A stretch of 64,000 nt of DNA from Polydactylus sextarius (taxonomy: Eukaryota > Chordata > Actinopteri > Polynemidae), in the NCBI GenBank assembly GCA_016801845.1, contig CM028914.1, positions 11,367,772 through 11,431,771 on the forward strand, in the 5' to 3' direction. Positions 1 to 11,758 of this stretch are shown piece by piece (position 1 is the first letter of the stretch; the number at the start of each line of letters is the position of its first letter). A program made the position numbers and the translations under genes. The notes under the pieces were generated by a model, which worked only from the letters and a program-made list of their open reading frames with translations, was not told where the DNA came from and searched no databases.

Positions 1-130
1 CAGCGGTGGCGGCAGCAGCGGCAACAGCAGCAGCGGTAAAGTCTTCCCTCAGTCCCGATGACTTCGGCCGGTCGACCGCTGTCAAGTCATTGCGCGTTCA
101 CAGTGACAGCTTCCGGCTATGATGTCAAAA
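1..130. other. CpG-rich window edge, possible gene 5' end
   Basis: The first 130 bases are GC-rich with several CpG dinucleotides and a CAG/CGG-type triplet stretch, unlike the AT-rich DNA that follows. This looks like the edge of a promoter or first exon of a gene lying mostly left of the window. No reading frame or splice site is convincing, so no gene is called. Confidence 0.2.
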
Positions 131-192
131 TAAAAGTATCTGTCGATAAATTAATGCTAACAAAATAAAACTTCCGCCTACAACTTTTAAAT

Positions 193-377
193 CGGATGAA
201 TGGATGGATGGATGGATGGATGGATGGATGGATGGATGGATGGATGGATGGATGGATGGATGGATGGATGGATGGATGGATGGATGGATGGATGGATGGA
301 TGGATGGATGGATGGATGGATGGATGGATGGATGGATGGATGGATGGACAGACAAATAGATAGACAGACAGACAGAT

Positions 378-454
<77 letters not shown>
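193..454. repeat. Compound tetranucleotide microsatellite (ATGG)n-(GACA)n-(GATA)n
   Basis: About 155 bases of uninterrupted ATGG repeat pass through a short GACA-rich joint into about 75 bases of GATA repeat. Open frames across it, on both strands, are only translated repeat. Confidence 0.97.
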
Positions 455-969
455 ATCTTTTGTGCAGTAAATCATTACTAATAATTATTTATTGAAAATA
501 TAATGTTGGATTAACCCTCTGACCTCTAAAGCGTTCTGGTCTGGTGGAGTTTTTAAACCGACAGCACCCTCTGTAGATCACTGTGCTGAACTGTCTAATT
601 GAGAAGGATCAGGAGGCCAACTTGAAGCAGATGATTCTCAGCATGAAACTGTGACTGATCCACATTTTTATCAGATAGACTGACTGTTACAACATCAGTG
701 TTCACTTATATAATCTGACTTTTTAAGTTAATGATGTAAACAAGCTTAAATTCAGAGGAGCTTTGGGAGATAAGAACTAGATGGTTATTGAATGTTGAAA
801 AAATGATTTTAACCCCCAGTTATTTATTATTATTATTATGTTATTGTATTATGTTTATTGTTACATATATCACAGTTAAAAAGCTAAAAAGGGTTAAACA
901 AGTTTTTATAAAGTGCTTGACTTTAAAAATAAAAAATAAAATACATTGTAAATAAGATAGATTCCAGGA

Positions 970-1550
970 TTTCTAGGCACAGCCGAGGGGTGGAGGGTGT
1001 CGTTTGCCTCAGAATCCCGTCTCTGACGTAGTTCTGTTGGCATCATCAAGCACCGACCTTCAGTGCGCACTGGAGCAGTTTGCAACCAAGTGGCTGGAAT
1101 GGGAATCAGCATCTTCAAGTCCAAGACCATGATTTTTGACCAGAAAAGGGTGGAGTGTCAACTCCGAGTTGGGGAGGAGTTGCTGCCTCAAGTGGAGTTC
1201 AAGTATCTCAGAGTCTTGTTCACAAGTGGTGGGAAATAGCTGGACAGACGGACTAAGGCAGCGTCTGCAGTGATGCGGACACTGCTCCGGTATGTTGTGG
1301 TGAAGAGGGAGCTGAGCCATAAGGCGAGGCTCTCAGTTTATCAGTCCATCTACGTTCCAACCCTCACCTAAGGTCATGAGCTGAGCTTGGACATTCGGGA
1401 GAGACTCAGGGTAGAGCCACTGCTCCTCCACGTCGAGAGAGGCCAACTGGCTAGGGTATCTAGTTAGGATGCCCCCTGGACACCTCCCGAGGGAGATGTT
1501 GTGGGCATGCCCATGCGGGAGGGTGCCCCAGGGAAGACCCAGGACATTTA
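970..1550 (+). mobile_element. LINE (non-LTR retrotransposon) 3' fragment
   Basis: Conceptual translation, with frameshifts and stops, matches the post-catalytic part of a reverse transcriptase common in teleost LINEs: a short run ending in the residues LLPQVEFKYLRVLFTS, then a block reading ASAVMRTLLRYVVVKREL, then a QSIYVPTLT block. An in-frame stop after the FTSGGK stretch and a lost segment after PTLT show it is dead. It appears to be the same family as the minus-strand fragment at 12590-13010. The 5' catalytic part is absent, as expected for a 5'-truncated insertion. Confidence 0.8.
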
Positions 1551-1556
1551 GGACAA

Positions 1557-1830
1557 CACATTAAGATGAGCACTAGAGAGATGGCAGGTTATCTGCAGCA
1601 GGACAGCAAAGTACGTCTCCATCCTGAACAGTGTTTGTGGTTTTACATCAACCTGAGTTATTTCTGTTTTTACTGCTGGACATGAACTAAAACCCATATC
1701 TTCAGCTTTCTTTTTTTAGATACTCAAGGACAGCACTTTTCTTAGTTACCAGGTCATTGTGAGAGTGAGTGTTTGAAGACATTTCACTTCTCATCTTATA
1801 GACTGGAGAAACTAGACAACAACATTCAGA
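1557..1830. repeat. Segment duplicated at 7637-7880
   Basis: The segment starting CACATTAAGATGAG and running through a motif like TGAAGACATTTCACTTCTCATC is clearly similar, with small gaps, to 7637-7880 in the intron after the V exon of the second TIM-like gene. Either an ancestral TIM unit was duplicated and its upstream remains lie here, or both are copies of one dispersed repeat. The end near 1790 resembles a motif I associate with dispersed teleost repeats. Confidence 0.55.
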
Positions 1831-2346
1831 GACTGCATTATATCCAAAAGCTCAACTTCTCAAAGATGACTGGGAGAGAAACACCTGGATGCTTCAGGTC
1901 CAACAGACACTGGTAATTCCATTGCACCATCTTTATCATCCTCTGAGCTTAAAACAGCTCGGTAGAAATACTTGTTCCAATGACCCACACAATGTGTGTG
2001 TGTGTGTGTTCATTAGTTTAAAAGAAAAGATTTGTTTTTGCAGAGGTGCTACAAAACAGGAAGTATGTAAAATCTGAGAAAGACACTTATAGTTTAAAGA
2101 AAAATGCGCTAAAAATATGTAAAGTGAGAAAGAGTGTGATGTTATGCAGAGTATCACAATTGTAATAAGTTAGATGTAACATCTGGGTCAGACTCTGATG
2201 CTATTGATTGTCTTAATGAAAACTCTGGTTTCACGACATCTATCAAAGCGTGACAGCAACAAAACTGTCTCGTTTGGGCAGTGGGTGTGTATAGATGTTG
2301 TGATGTGTGCGTTTCTGTGTGTGTCCATAGTTTGTCATCGTTCATC

Positions 2347-4058
2347 ATGAAGCTCGTACTCCTGCTGACTCTGCTCACAGGTTCTCACAACTCTTTATTT
2401 GATCTTTGTTATTAGTTAATTAGTTGAGGGAGTTACTTAATTAGTATTTGTTATTCATTTGTTCTTAACTTCCTGTGCTGTTTCTCGTTTTTCCTAAATT
2501 CATTTGACTTCACCTGCAGCTCCTCTTTGTTTATATTGATATTTATTGTGTACATAAGAACTTTCTGATATTTCCTTCAGCCACACAGATCTCATTAGAT
2601 ATCAGTGATCTTTGGTTTTTAAGCTCATATTCACCACCTCAAGTTCTTTTCTGTCTCCACAGTCGTTGAAATTCACAGCAGAGAGGTTGTTGGTCGAACA
2701 GGAGAGAGTGTCACTCTGCCGTGTCACTATGACATTAAGAAATATGGGTATGTGGTAGTTTGCTGGAATCGAGGAGTTCTGCCATCCAGAGGCTGCAACA
2801 ACCAGCTTATCACCATAGACCAAAATAAAGTGAGGCGGGAAAGCAGAGTTTCCATCAGGTATCGGATACTGGGACGACTGGACCAAGGAGACGTGTCTCT
2901 GACGATACTGAACCTCCAAAAGTCAGACTCTGGACAGTACAGATGTAGAGTGATGTTACCAGGGTGGTTCAATGATGCGAAATCTCACATTGATTTGACT
3001 GTTAAACCAGGTGAGATTATTTTTTTTATTTCAGACTTCATATTTTTGAATACACCCTCATCTGTATTTATGAACATTTTTATTTTTTTCATAAGAAAAA
3101 AAAAGTTTTTCATGCAAAAAAAAAATATGTGAAATGAGGCTGTGTGTTTTGTGCAGAAATGTCTTACTTTTTTTTCTTTGTGTTTACAGACAGAAAAGTC
3201 AGATTTCAGGGAGGAAAAAATAACAGAGAATCAGACTGACACTTCCTCTTACTAGAGTTCTTTTTAACAGCATCTTCCTCTTCTGTGGTGTTTATTGACA
3301 GTAAATGTCTGATCTTTTTCCTCCTTACACATACATCATATACACACTGAAGGATTTTGACTAAAGATAATAAAACAATGTAGAAATAAGGAAATCATAG
3401 TGAAACCATGAATTAAGACATATATGCATACAAATAGAAAAAAGGAAACTGAATGAAACTGACTGATGAAACTGAATAAGAATGAAACTGAGAAGTTACT
3501 ATAAACCATATTTAATCAAATGTTGATCAAAGGCTGAATAGGAATGATTTAAATTTATGTTTAAAGCTGATGACACTTTCAGGTCCTCTCAGACCTCTGA
3601 CTTTTTTACTAAAGACTTTTGTCCTGAACCAAGGAACAGCTGAAAGATTTGTGATTTATGATGCAGTGTGTCACCTGAGGTGGCACACTGCATCATAACC
3701 TGTTCCATAAAACATCAGACATAGTTTGGGTCAGTAAGTAAGAGAGAGATAGACAGTCAGTGTAAAGAATTTAAAACAGGTACAATCTGTGCCATGCCTC
3801 TGGTCCTGGTCCTGACCTGGGCTGCAGAAATCTGGATCAGTTCTGTAGTCATTTTTTTTGTGTTGCTCATCTTAGTCATCTCAGAGAGCATCTCAGTTGT
3901 CATATATATATATTATTATCTTTTTCAGCTCCACAGATGACCACATCAGCACCAACAACCACGCAGGCAACATCAGGCAGCAGACAACATCAGCACAGCA
4001 GACAACATCAGCACAGCAGACAACAGCCAATCAAACTTGGGGTACTGCAACACACACA

Positions 4059-4093
<35 letters not shown>

Positions 4094-4911
4094 TTTCATT
4101 AAAACACAGCATTGCTTATTGTTGTTCTGTCTACATGCATCATATGCACACAGAAGAATTTCAACTAAAAACAGATAGTAGAAAACCCTTAAATGCAATA
4201 TTATTAAAACAATATTAGTAAAAAATTGTACCTGTGTTGACTAGATCCAGATCCAGCACTGTCACCTCTGGGACAGTGCTGGACTCAATAAAGACTCATG
4301 TTCGATGTTCATTTGTTCACAGGGCAAGTAACAGACAGGAGAGAAAGTGATGTCAGCAGTACGACAAAGCCAGCAGTGGTGTTGGATGAGGGACAGACGA
4401 CTCCGCGTTGGACTGAGTTTGGAACTAATTCAGTTAAAACACTTGTAAAGGTCAAATTTAAAGGTTTAGAGGTTAAATTGCGGCAACAGATGAGTGAGTT
4501 TTTTTTTTGTTTGTTTGTTTGTTTGTTGACAGACACATATCCAGCAGCAGGGAAACTGTCTGTATTTCTTTCATGGAAACACAGTGAGAGTGTCCGTCAT
4601 CATCTTCATCCCTGTGCTGCTGCTGACTGCTGTGTATGGTCAGTACACACACACACACACACACACACAAACAAACAAACACAGATAAGCGGGCATTCAC
4701 TGAACCCACATCTGATTAACTTCATGTGTCTGCAGTGAGGAGAAGGAGCCAGAGACCAGAGACTGACAGGAGGCTGAACCAACATGAGGAAAGACGACAC
4801 CATCTTGTAACTCAGGTGCTCAAGTCATATTCAAGATGCAACCAACAATCATCATCATCATTGTGGAAATCTCCTCAGACTCCATCTTTTCTCTTCATCT
4901 CTTCTTCTTGA
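2347..4911 (+). CDS. TIM/HAVCR-like T-cell immunoglobulin and mucin receptor (intact copy)
   Basis: Predicted type I membrane receptor of the TIM family, which in mammals binds phosphatidylserine and tunes immune cells. Coding exons 2347-2380, 2663-3010, 3929-4041, 4533-4638 and 4736-4911 join in frame to 258 aa. Exon 1 gives a hydrophobic signal start (MKLVLLLTLLT). Exon 2 is an Ig V domain with Cys32, Cys45-Trp, Cys56 and DSGQYRC, and carries the family's WFND ligand-site motif followed by AK. Exon 3 is a short Thr/Ser/Gln-rich stalk, much shorter than a mammalian mucin domain. Exon 4 is a membrane span (about GNTVRVSVIIFIPVLLL). Exon 5 is a basic, serine-rich tail. Two extra cysteines of mammalian TIMs are missing. 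An open stretch from 4323 could be an optional stalk exon but is out of phase. AATAAA lies at 4970. Which TIM orthologue it is cannot be told. Confidence 0.85.
3658..3696. repeat. Near-perfect 39-nt palindrome
   Basis: Two 13-nt arms (3658-3670 and 3684-3696) are perfect reverse complements, and the 13 nt between them also fold (CACC with GGTG around TGA, one G-T pair), giving an almost continuous 18-bp stem. It lies in the V-to-stalk intron of the first TIM-like gene inside a stretch that looks repetitive. Confidence 0.85.
4046..4090. repeat. (CA)n microsatellite
   Basis: CA-rich repeat starting about 5 bases after the splice donor of the stalk exon of the first TIM-like gene. Confidence 0.9.
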
Positions 4912-4969
4912 ATGGGTGGAGTCTATTCAGGCAGCTAGCTCACCTGTGTGAGGCAGTTTTCTGAGAACA

Positions 4970-4975
4970 AATAAA
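4970..4975 (+). terminator. Polyadenylation signal of the first TIM-like gene
   Basis: AATAAA 59 bases after the stop codon, the first canonical signal downstream of the gene. Confidence 0.6.
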
Positions 4976-5829
4976 GATGATGGCTGATCTGATGTGCATC
5001 TTTAATGCTGAAAAGTGTTGAGTTGCATTTTTTTGTATAAATTTCCTTGTTTAGATTGTGGTTCTGTGTTTAATTAGATCAATGACGTTGTATTCTATAG
5101 TGTTTAAGCAATTTTCCACTTTTTGTTAAAGAATAATTGTTTGAAGACAAATACTTTTGCTGGATTTAAATGATTATATTGATGTTGAGTGTTATCCTTT
5201 GTCAGAACAAATAGATAAACTATTACACATCAATTGTAAGTCCTTATTCTTTGTTGTTGTCTTAATAAATCAAGTTAAGTCAATTATTGTTTACAACCAG
5301 CATCAAATATTCTTTAATCATCAAGAAAAAATTATATGTATTATGTGTATATTGTTTAATTTGTAGATAGACTTAATTTAACTTTCAAATGAAATCTTGC
5401 AAAGTACCCAAAGTATGAAAAGTCTGTCTTTATTTAATGTTTTCCATTTAAACCGGGTCCTTCGTCTTTGCAGTTCTAGTATCTGACCAGCAGGTGGAGA
5501 CAAAGACTGCAGGACAGTGCTCTGTTACTTTAATTAGGTACTATGGTTTTAGACTCATTATTGTTGCCCGGGCTCAGCTAAGTATCAGCTTAGCACCTTT
5601 AAATAATAATATAATGTTTATTTATAAATGATATTTTAAATATTTTCCAATAAATGCAATTTATTGTATGTCACCATGGCTCTGTGCCTGGGAATCATAC
5701 AATCATTCAAGCATTGTTTCATCACTGTATTTTTCTCAGCAGAAAATCTCTGTGTTATTGGTAAGTTAATTCAGAATAAAGCTAAACACAGAAGTAAACA
5801 TTGAGAACGTAAACTGAACACTCTACAGC
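4976..5829. other. Intergenic, no gene seen
   Basis: AT-rich spacer between the first TIM-like gene and the gypsy relic. It holds a stretch near 5480 resembling a CTCF core (ACCAGCAGGTGG) but no coding exon that I can support. Confidence 0.6.
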
Positions 5830-6150
5830 ACATCCCATTACATTGCCCCCGTCTCAAGTGATTAGCTGCCCCAAGCAACCTAAGTGTCCAAAACAAAGTC
5901 TCTAAAGCATGAGGAAGCCACCGCCGTCAGCATACTGGTCTGAACGGGTCACTTGCCCCACTGGTGGCTGGACCAGATGTCTGGGGCAGTGGTCGGGGAT
6001 CACAAACGCCTATGGCCATTTAGTGAAGTAGTCCATGACTTCTAGGACATAGCAATTTCCCTGGTCTGTGGCGGGAAAAGGGCCAAGAATGTCTATACCC
6101 ACAAGCTCCATCGAAACAGGTGGCATTTTTTTGGGTGAAGACGTAGACCA
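5830..6150 (-). mobile_element. Ty3/gypsy retrotransposon integrase relic
   Basis: Read on the minus strand, the stretch encodes a fragment of an integrase core of the Ty3/gypsy type: a block reading VGIDILGPFP, then YVLEVMDYFTKWP, then VIPDHC. An in-frame stop follows the TKWP block and neither LTRs nor reverse transcriptase are visible, so it is an isolated dead fragment between the TIM copies. Confidence 0.75.
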
Positions 6151-6594
6151 GCCTGGTACCGGTCCTTAGAATAGTACCTTATTTGTAAATACATAAATAT
6201 TTATCATTATTTATCACTTAAGTTTCAAACAGCAGCAAGATTATAAATCAGAAGTCAACTACATGGTTGCAGACAACATAAGCCATGCATTGTCTGTTTT
6301 TTCCAACACTAAAAGGAAAACAGCATAGGACACTCTTATTTAATTCAAAAGGGAGAGGTTATTTTAGCTGACAAAATGTATGTTATTTCTGTTTTAAATG
6401 CGGCAATAAATAACACACAATAAACTGCATTGTTCCTATTTTTATATATTGGTACTAATTAATTAATGCATAACAACTGTAAAATTGTGATTATTTCTCA
6501 TAATATAATTGTTGCATGAAATTCTGTAATAGTCTCATCCCTAATCTGCTCCTAAGACTCACTGATCATTTAGCATTTGTTATTGATTTGACAT

Positions 6595-6648
6595 AAAGTG
6601 AGAGAAGAAACCAGAATTTCCAGCAGGTATCAGCTACTGGGACGACTA
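6595..6648 (+). pseudogene. TIM-like V-exon relic
   Basis: About 54 bases match the middle of the V exon of the second TIM-like gene (7423-7476) with few differences; the shared translation centres on REETRIS and RYQ-LLGRL. Similarity then stops abruptly. There is no usable exon, so this is the remains of a third TIM unit or of a partial duplication. Confidence 0.8.
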
Positions 6649-7134
6649 AACCTGAACCCTAAACTAAAGTCAAGACTGAAATAGGGAAGGCGATGTCAGT
6701 AGTAGAAGTGTCTGAGCCTACCAGTACCATTTCTGTGTCCAGGCATGGCTATTCAGATGAATTTATTAAAGTCATATGATGACGTCAGACATTATTTCAC
6801 TGTGAATACTTTTGGAAAGCACATTACTGGATGACGCATTTAATTAGTGGCTAATCAGAATATTTTGTTAAGTTGCATTACTCTTGAACACAAGTTAATT
6901 CTGCAACAAATTATAACAACAAACAAGTTATATTTGACTGTAATAAAAAAACAACTTTAAAACATTATGGGAAATATGGGAAATGCACAGTGAAGTTATT
7001 GTTTTTCAGTCTAACCTTTGTGCTGATGTGACTTCAGAAGCAGGAAGTGGCAGAACAAACCCTGCTTAATGAGATTGATGAGCTGGGTTTTACCACAGGA
7101 AACTGAAATAGCACAGTGGACAAAGACAAAGAAG

Positions 7135-10100
7135 ATGCTGTCCATGCTGCTCGTTGTCCTCACGGGTCTTATCCTCTGTAACTTCACATTAACTTTATTC
7201 TGATTTTGTGACACTTAAGATACATGATGTTGTGTTTCTGTTTTAACTAAACAGAGTTTTTCTGTCTCCACAGTTGGTGAAAGTCACAGCAGGACGGTCG
7301 TTGGTCGAACAGGAGAGAGTGTCACTATAAAAGGGACAACGGATGGTCAGAAGTTTGCTGGAGTCGAGGAGAGGTACCACTCTCAGGCTGTGGCGACCAG
7401 CTCGTCGTCATTTATGGATGGAAAGTGAGAGAAGAAACCAGAATTTCCAACCGGTATCAGATACTGGGACGGCTGGACCATGGAGACGTTTCTCTGACTA
7501 TACTGGACGTCAAAGAGTCAGATGCTGGACGCTATGGATGCAGAGTGGGAAGAGCTGGGTGGTTCAATGATGAAAAATACCACATTTATCTGAGAGTTGT
7601 CAAAGGTGAGAAATGTTGAAATAATTAGTAGCTCAACACATTAAGATGAGTGGCAAAGAGACGACAGGTTTCAAGTACGTCTACAGCCTGAAGAGTTTGT
7701 GTTTTACATGAAACTTCTGTTACTTCTGTTACTACTTAGTTATGTCTGTTTTTACCCAAATCTTCAAAACTCTGCTTTTAGATGAGACATTCAAGGGTGG
7801 CATTTTTTCTAGTCATCAGGTCATAGTGAGTGTGACATCTTGAAGAAGTTTCATTTCACCATCTTAAAAGACTTGCTCAGTTTCCAGCAGTCATTTCCCT
7901 TGTGTAAATGTCTTTCAGATTCAGTTCTGTGGTCACTGAATTCCTGAAAGTCTTGAAATGAAATCTTTATTTTGGTTCATTTGCACAAAATAAGCAATTT
8001 ACAGAATCAAAATGAAAGTTGTCAATTTCGAACTGACCGAAAGGACGTAGGCAGAAGATAAAGCTTGTTAACACCTACCCCTCTTATTTAAAGTATTTAA
8101 AGTATTTTAAGTAAGTATTTAATTTAAACACTGAACAAAAACAAGTAAAACATAAATAAATAAACACTGAACAAAAGGCTATTTAAAAGAAAAAAAAAAA
8201 AAAAAGAACACACCTAACGCACCTCCAGAAAGAGACTACTGAAACTGAAAAATAAAAGAACAAAAAATACTCCTAAAATACAGGTTATGAACGATAACGA
8301 AACTAATAACTAAAAACGCTCCTTCCGAGACAGGAGAACAGAAAGCTATTTAAAAAAAAAACTCTAAAAAAAAAAAAAAAATCAAAACGCACTACTAAGA
8401 ACCAGAGGCTCTACCTCTTATCAGAAAATCGAGAGAACAAGGTCATTTTAACTTAATCAAAATAAAACAATAAACTTACAAAACAAAGGTCGCTCGTCGT
8501 GAGGATGCTGGCAAAAAAACGCTGAAGAAGGTAATTCTGTGGTAATTTTTTTTTTTTTTTTTTTTACTTATAAAACGTATGGCTTTCTTTTGTACAGAAA
8601 AATAGAGTTAGTATTTGTTCTATAGGTGTTTCCCCAGATCTCTACACAGTACATCATGTATGGGACAACAGAGTACACAAAGATTCTTGGTTTAAGAAAG
8701 CTTGAGCTTTACACAAGATTGCAATTGATCTAGACATTTTAGTTGTAACATGGTTTAAATGAGATTTCCAATTTAATTTATTGTCAATTATTACAACTAA
8801 AATGTATTTTTGGACACACTTTCAATTTCTACTTCATTGATTTTTATTTTATTGATGGCATCTAAAGCCTGGTTTCCAAACCTCATGCATTTTGTTTTAC
8901 CAAGGTGAAGTGATAATTTATTAGCATCAAACCGTTTTTTAAGTATCTGAAGTTCAGTCTCGACTGTATCCAGAAGTTGTTCTAAATGATTACCACTACA
9001 AAAAATTGTGTATCATTTATCAGCAAATAAAATGCATTTGAGTGATTTGGAAACCAAACATAAATCATTTATATACAATATAAACAACAGTGGTCCAAGT
9101 ACTGAACCTGTGGCACCCCATGTGTGACTTTTAACAGGTTAGAGTTTGTGTTATTAATGTGGACAAATTGTTTCCTCTAGATTACTGATTAACCAATCAT
9201 GAGCCAGTCCTCGGACACCATATTTCTGTAATTTAGACATTGGTAAATTGTGGTCAATGGTGTCAAATGCTTTTTGCAAATCTAAAAAAAACCCAACCGT
9301 GTATTCATTTCATTCATTTCTCTCTGTAACACTTGTGATTTATTCTATTTTTTGTGGTTCTATTTTTCCTGAATCCTGTTGTTCACAAAGTATGTCATAT
9401 TTGAAAATGAAGTCACTAAGCCTCCTACAAATATATTTTCTAATATTCTTGAGAACTGTGACAACAAAGAAATGGGTCTGTAATTTGTAAACATATCTTT
9501 ATCCTCTAATGGAAGTGGAATGACTTTGGCTATTTTCATTCCATTTCTTGAGAGATAGATATAAGTTAGAGGTTTAACAATACAATCAATGATTTTTTTT
9601 TAATCAGAACATATCAAAACCATTCCAGTCTGTTGATTTTTTAGTTTTTGTTTCATGCACAATATTAGTTATTTCTATCTCATCAGTTAATTTAATGAAC
9701 ATAGAGTGAGAGTTCATACTAATAATACTAGGACTTACTCTAACTGTTTTACCAGGAGAGCTGATTGAGCATGTTAAATTCTTCACCACATTGACAAAAT
9801 ATTCATTAAAGTTATTTGTTAGTTAGTTGTTAATTTTCTTTTATCATTACATTGCTAGAGTAAAAGTAGTGTGGGTATTTTCTTTCCCCTGCATCTTTTT
9901 TTGTAATTTCATTTAAAACTTTCCATGAATTTTTAACATTAGACCTGTTTTCTTCAAGTAATTCACAATAATGATCTCATAATACTTGTTAATTTATTTT
10001 TTGTATTTCTTATATCTGTTTTCAGTTTATATGTTGTATGTTTTATGAATTCCTTTGAGAATCATTGAGAATTGAGGCCCATTAGCTCTGCTGCCATATG

Positions 10101-11201
10101 AGTCCAGATCTTAGTTGCTGAGGTCACATGAGTCCTGGTGTGGATGTGTGTTCAGTGTCTTTAGTCTTTAGGGATTTCAAATGAGTCCAGTTGCCTTCCT
10201 TGGTACTTATGTTACTTACACTCCAGTGGCAAGGTCTCACTGGAACCAGCCTGTCCTAGTTCAGAGGACGTTTACAGCTGTGTGGATTATGGTTATGACC
10301 TCTGATTTCAGCTCAGGAGGTGATGGAGGTAGATGTCATGTATGCGGGCAGGTCATTTAAAAATTAGGTGTGATATATTCATATTAACATACTTTAAATC
10401 ATTTACTAATGTAAACAAACCACACAGTAACACAGACTAACAGATGGGGGCAGCAGCTAAACATGATGAGACCTGTCCACAGTTTGACAAAACACTCTGA
10501 TGTCACCAAGAAGAAAACTGACTCGAAGATTCGTTGTTGTTGCGGTTTAACATCATTGAGGAGATTTACTTTAAAAGTTTGTCTTCTGTTCATCAGCTCC
10601 CATCGTGAAAACTACCCCCACGCAGACAGAAGGTGATGTGACCACATGGACAGAAAGTGATGTCACTACAGGAAGTGATGTCACCACATTGAGAGGAATT
10701 GATGTCACACCCATCACACCCACCATGGTGACGCTGAATCAGGAGGTGAGGTTGAGGCAACATACACATGATCAACTGCTTTTTACTGAACTTTTTATTG
10801 ACACCCAGTGGCCACTTAATTAGACTGCCATTAGCCGTACTTTACTTTGAGTCAGGTCGGCAAGAAGTTTCATTTGTCTTTTTTTGTAGAAAAAGCACCA
10901 AAACCGTCTGCAGTTCATCGGCAATACAGTGAGACTGTCCATCATCATCATCATCACTTTCCCGATGCTGTCTGTTGTCTACAGTAAGTATACACACAAA
11001 CACACTCATACACTCACACGGTACAGTACAGCCTGTGTTTACAGCTAAACACAGGCTGAAAACAGGTTAACATCACCATTAACATCACAATATTATAATT
11101 GTTTTTAATTTGGCGTGTGTGCAGTGTGGAGGAGACGGAGCCAGAGACCAGAGACTGACAGGAAGCTGAACCAATCAGAGCAGGAGGACACCGCTGTGTA
11201 G
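7135..11201 (+). pseudogene. Second TIM/HAVCR-like gene, frameshifted V exon
   Basis: Tandem paralogue of the gene at 2347-4911, with the same exon plan: 7135-7165 (signal), 7274-7605 (V domain), 10597-10745 (Thr-rich stalk with repeated GDVTT/SDVTT units), 10890-10983 (membrane span rich in Ile) and 11126-11201 (tail with RRRSQRPETDRKLNQ). All later exons keep matching phases and splice sites. The V exon is 332 nt where 345 would keep frame: 13 nt are missing after 7326, removing the B-strand cysteine and shifting frame to a stop at 7426-7428. Past the lesion the right frame still encodes VCW, the DAGRYGC motif and WFND. A 2-kb LINE sits in the following intron. Either a young pseudogene, a polymorphic null allele or an assembly error. 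Confidence 0.8.
7935..10050 (-). mobile_element. 5'-truncated LINE with reverse transcriptase remnants
   Basis: On the minus strand, 9300 down to about 8820 reads as a reverse transcriptase: LDLQKAFDTIDHN, then KYGVRGLAHDWL, a SVLGPLLFILYINDL block, and a catalytic box altered to LFADK where two aspartates are expected. Then NKLSLHLGKTKCM follows. Upstream (9500-9960) are remains of the linker with KNSWKVLNE. The 3' end near 7950-8080 is a non-coding tail on the minus strand. Stops and the missing catalytic Asp mean it is dead. It lies in the V-to-stalk intron of the second TIM-like gene. Confidence 0.8.
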
Positions 11202-11758
11202 ACACCTGAGAAACACAGATATTTGTGGTTTTAAAACTTTTATTTTCTATCACTCTTCATTAAACAAGAAATCTTGACAACATGCTTGTCTATGATCTGC
11301 AGAAAAAACATATAATAAAAATCAGCAATGTCTATGTGTCATGGGTCATTATTCACAGATTATTAATCTGCCGTTTAATATGAGGAGTTATGAGGAGTCA
11401 TTCATTTATTAATGTTAGTTATAGTAAATTACTTACATTTAGAGAATGAGTCAGTTTATCAGAGAGTACTTCTGTAATAATTTTATAGAACTGGACTTTC
11501 ATGATTAATGTTCTGAGTAAGCATAACCTTTAAAGGTTCACATTAACATTTATAAATGTTTTTTATTCTGCTCTGACAGTGCTCTACGAAAATATACCAC
11601 TCACATAAAACCTTTGTTGATTGAAAATTAAAATCAGTAAAAATTGACGTTTCACAGGCATTGGTGTTTTCCTGGTGTTGCACGGATGTTTGTTGTTGCA
11701 GTACCACAAGTAGCCACCACGGGGTCAGTTTAGGCATCACTGTTGCATGATGGGAGTG

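Noticed and set aside
125..475. 116-codon minus-strand and 61-codon plus-strand frames
   Set aside because: They translate the ATGG/GATA microsatellite; composition is purely repeat.
3658..3696. microRNA precursor
   Set aside because: The stem is too short and the loop only 3 nt; no mature-length arm pair as in a Drosha/Dicer substrate.
4298..4738. Extra TIM stalk exon from 4323
   Set aside because: Composition looks stalk-like, but entry needs a phase-1 upstream exon while the preceding exon ends in phase 0; the five-exon model works without it.
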